64,000 bases of DNA from Celeribacter marinus (GTDB lineage Bacteria > Pseudomonadota > Alphaproteobacteria > Rhodobacterales > Rhodobacteraceae). Positions within the stretch are counted from its first letter, which is position 1. The number at the start of each line of letters is the position of its first letter. A program made the position numbers and the translations under genes. The notes under the pieces were generated by a model that was not told the DNA's origin, made no database searches, and was given only the letters and a program-made list of their open reading frames with translations. This document shows, in pieces, positions 62,690 through 64,000 of this stretch. Location of the stretch: the NCBI RefSeq assembly GCF_001308265.1, contig NZ_CP012023.1, forward strand, positions 2,246,932 to 2,310,931. Reading direction: 5' to 3'.

Positions 62690-63454
62690 TTAGGTTTTGG
62701 GTGTTGCCTGACGCGCCTTGCTCTGGCCAAGGCGGTAGCTTTCGCCATTCATCTCAAGGATGTTGACGTGGTGGGTTAGGCGGTCGAGCAGCGCGCCTGT
62801 CAGGCGTTCTGATCCAAAGGTCTCGGTCCATTCGTCAAATGGCAGGTTGCTTGTGATCAGCGTGGATCCGCGCTCGTAGCGTTGGGAGATCAACTCGAAC
62901 AAAAGCTCGGCCCCTGTTTTGCTCAACGGCACAAAGCCCAACTCGTCGATGATCAGCAGCCTGTAACCCACCATCTGCTTCTGAAGCCGCAGGAGCCTGC
63001 GTTCATCTCGGGCCTCCATCAGCTCGTGAACCAGCGCTGCAGCCGTGACAAAGCCGACAGACAGGCCTTTTTGACAGGCAGATAGGCCAAGGCCCAAGGC
63101 GACATGCGTTTTGCCGGTGCCTGAGGGACCGAGCGCTATGACATTCTCGCGCCGGTCAATCCATTCGCAACGCGCCAACTCCAGCACCTGCATCTTGTTC
63201 AAGGCAGGGATTGCCTTGAAGTCGAAGCTGTCCAGGCTTTTGACGGCCGGGAACTTGGCCGCTTTGATGCGCCGTTCGATCATCCGCCGTTCACGGTCGA
63301 TCATTTCCAATTCGACCAAACGTGCAAGGAACTGAACATGGTCATGCCCCTCTGTGGCGCATTGCCGGGCCAGTTTGCCATATTCCCGCAACACTGTTGG
63401 CAAGCGGAGAGATTTGAGCCGGTGATCTAGTAGGATTTGAGGCGCTTGTGTCAT
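62690..63454 (-). CDS. istB: IS21-family helper ATPase IstB
   Basis: The protein has 254 residues from ATG 63454, which overlaps the istA stop (ATGA); longer open frame upstream lies inside istA and is rejected. It is a DnaC-like AAA+ ATPase with Walker A GPSGTGKTH, Walker B LLIIDELGFVPL and the TSNLPFDEW sensor stretch. IstB cooperates with IstA in transposition. It looks intact. Confidence 0.92.
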   Translation of the reverse strand: MTQAPQILLDHRLKSLRLPTVLREYGKLARQCATEGHDHVQFLARLVELEMIDRERRMIERRIKAAKFPAVKSLDSFDFKAIPALNKMQVLELARCEWIDRRENVIALGPSGTGKTHVALGLGLSACQKGLSVGFVTAAALVHELMEARDERRLLRLQKQMVGYRLLIIDELGFVPLSKTGAELLFELISQRYERGSTLITSNLPFDEWTETFGSERLTGALLDRLTHHVNILEMNGESYRLGQSKARQATPKT

Positions 63455-64000
63455 GCGGCTTTCCCCCGCTTCATCAGGGACATGTAACTGGCCGCCGACG
63501 TCGTGCCAACATTGGCCTTTGGCAGATATGGATAGACATCCAGGTCCAGTTTGGGCGGTCGCTTCTCGACCTGGCACAAGACAAGATGCTTGATGGCATC
63601 AAAACCGATCGCGCCCATGCGCAGCGCATTTTTGACGGCGACATTCAGATCGGCCATCTCGAACGTTTCCAAGAGCCGCAAGACCTGCACATACTCGCGC
63701 CGGCCAGCCTTGATCATGCGGGCCTCCATCAAGCGGCGCAGGGTCGCAAAATCTTCTGGCAGTTCCCATGCGACCAGCGGAGCAGCTTGATCCAGAGCCC
63801 CGGTCTTTTGCTCCAACAGCGGCAGATAGTGAACAGGATCAAAGACCATGTCTTCGCGGTCCCAGCACCGCGGGTGGCGGGCGATCACATCGCCACCACA
63901 GCCAATGACGACCCGATCGACATAGCCGCGGACCCAGACGTCACGGTGGCCATAAGCAACGGGCACCGAGTAATCATTGGTTTTGTAGCGCACCAGGGAT
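63451..64000 (-). CDS. istA: IS21-family transposase IstA (C-terminal part; 5' end outside window)
   Basis: The visible ~183 residues are the C-terminal beta domain and tail of IstA: VRYKTNDYSVPVAYGHRDVWV-like start (RYKTNDYSVPV, GHRDVWVRGYVDRVVI), HYLPLLEQKTGALDQAAPL and the end YMSLMKRGKAA. The catalytic core lies outside the window. The stop overlaps istB. No break is seen in the visible part. Confidence 0.9.
   Translation of the reverse strand, partial: SLVRYKTNDYSVPVAYGHRDVWVRGYVDRVVIGCGGDVIARHPRCWDREDMVFDPVHYLPLLEQKTGALDQAAPLVAWELPEDFATLRRLMEARMIKAGRREYVQVLRLLETFEMADLNVAVKNALRMGAIGFDAIKHLVLCQVEKRPPKLDLDVYPYLPKANVGTTSAASYMSLMKRGKAA

Larger units (their letters stand above)
62518..64000 (-). 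mobile_element. IS21-family element (runs past window end)
   Basis: The visible terminus starts at 62518 with TGTCAACGGCAGAGTAAAAT. It has a doubled internal repeat typical of IS21: GGCAGAGTAAAATTGGACC, then GGCAGCGCAAAATGTTGCC three bases later (about 62525-62565). istB and the 3' part of istA follow on the minus strand. The ends differ from the truncated IS21 at 35.4 kb, so they are different IS types. The other end lies outside the window. Confidence 0.82.

Overview
The window reads as chromosome of an alphaproteobacterium, most likely a Roseobacter-group member of the Rhodobacteraceae. Supports are the rhaDI / rhaRSTPQUK rhamnose locus in the order known from rhizobia and roseobacters, paired RTX/Hint_2 proteins typical of roseobacters, the tmk-holB-tatD-MBL housekeeping row, and IS21/IS3/IS6 elements common in this group. 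This is inference from gene content; no taxonomic search was possible.

Layout. (1) 1-6.65 kb: arabinoside use. An ArsR-type regulator (cut by the window edge), a GH51 arabinofuranosidase and a CUT1 ABC importer whose substrate-binding gene carries an in-frame amber codon. (2) 6.8-17.5 kb: a complete L-rhamnose locus. rhaI and rhaD are on the minus strand; the rhaR regulator, a four-gene CUT2 importer, the mutarotase and the kinase are divergent on the plus strand. (3) 17.5-19.1 kb: rlmF and rpsU with a strong intrinsic terminator between them. (4) 19.4-38.3 kb: an integrative element in the 3' end of tRNA-Ser(UGA), bounded by a perfect 16-bp direct repeat. Its backbone is a P4-type integrase, AlpA regulator, a prim-pol/helicase replicase and an iteron array that looks like a replication origin. 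Its cargo is a LacI-controlled uptake and kinase operon (CUT2 ABC importer, split DhaK and DhaL, aldo/keto reductase) plus an FGGY kinase. Its right end is a patchwork of broken insertion sequences. (5) 38.6-45.1 kb: chromosomal housekeeping genes (SPOR lipoprotein, D,D-carboxypeptidase, tmk, holB, tatD, MBL hydrolase, AEC transporter). (6) 45.1-51.5 kb: two divergent large RTX-repeat proteins ending in Hint domains. (7) 51.6-55.4 kb: a second sugar/triose module (Ldh_2 dehydrogenase, isomerase/epimerase, fused DhaKL). (8) 55.4-61.8 kb: a two-component system, a LpxB-N-like small membrane protein with a GT39 glycosyltransferase, a fatty acid desaturase and an AspA-type deacylase. (9) 62.2-64.0 kb: a replication-protein fragment cut by an IS21-family element that runs off the window.

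The best candidate for something not yet described is the tRNA-Ser element. It has the core of a self-replicating P4-like satellite (integrase, AlpA, primase-helicase, two inverted clusters of ATTACCT iterons), but its visible cargo is a carbohydrate uptake and kinase operon, not phage or defence genes. The chromosome already holds a separate fused dihydroxyacetone-type kinase 18 kb away. The substrate of either kinase module cannot be read from sequence alone.
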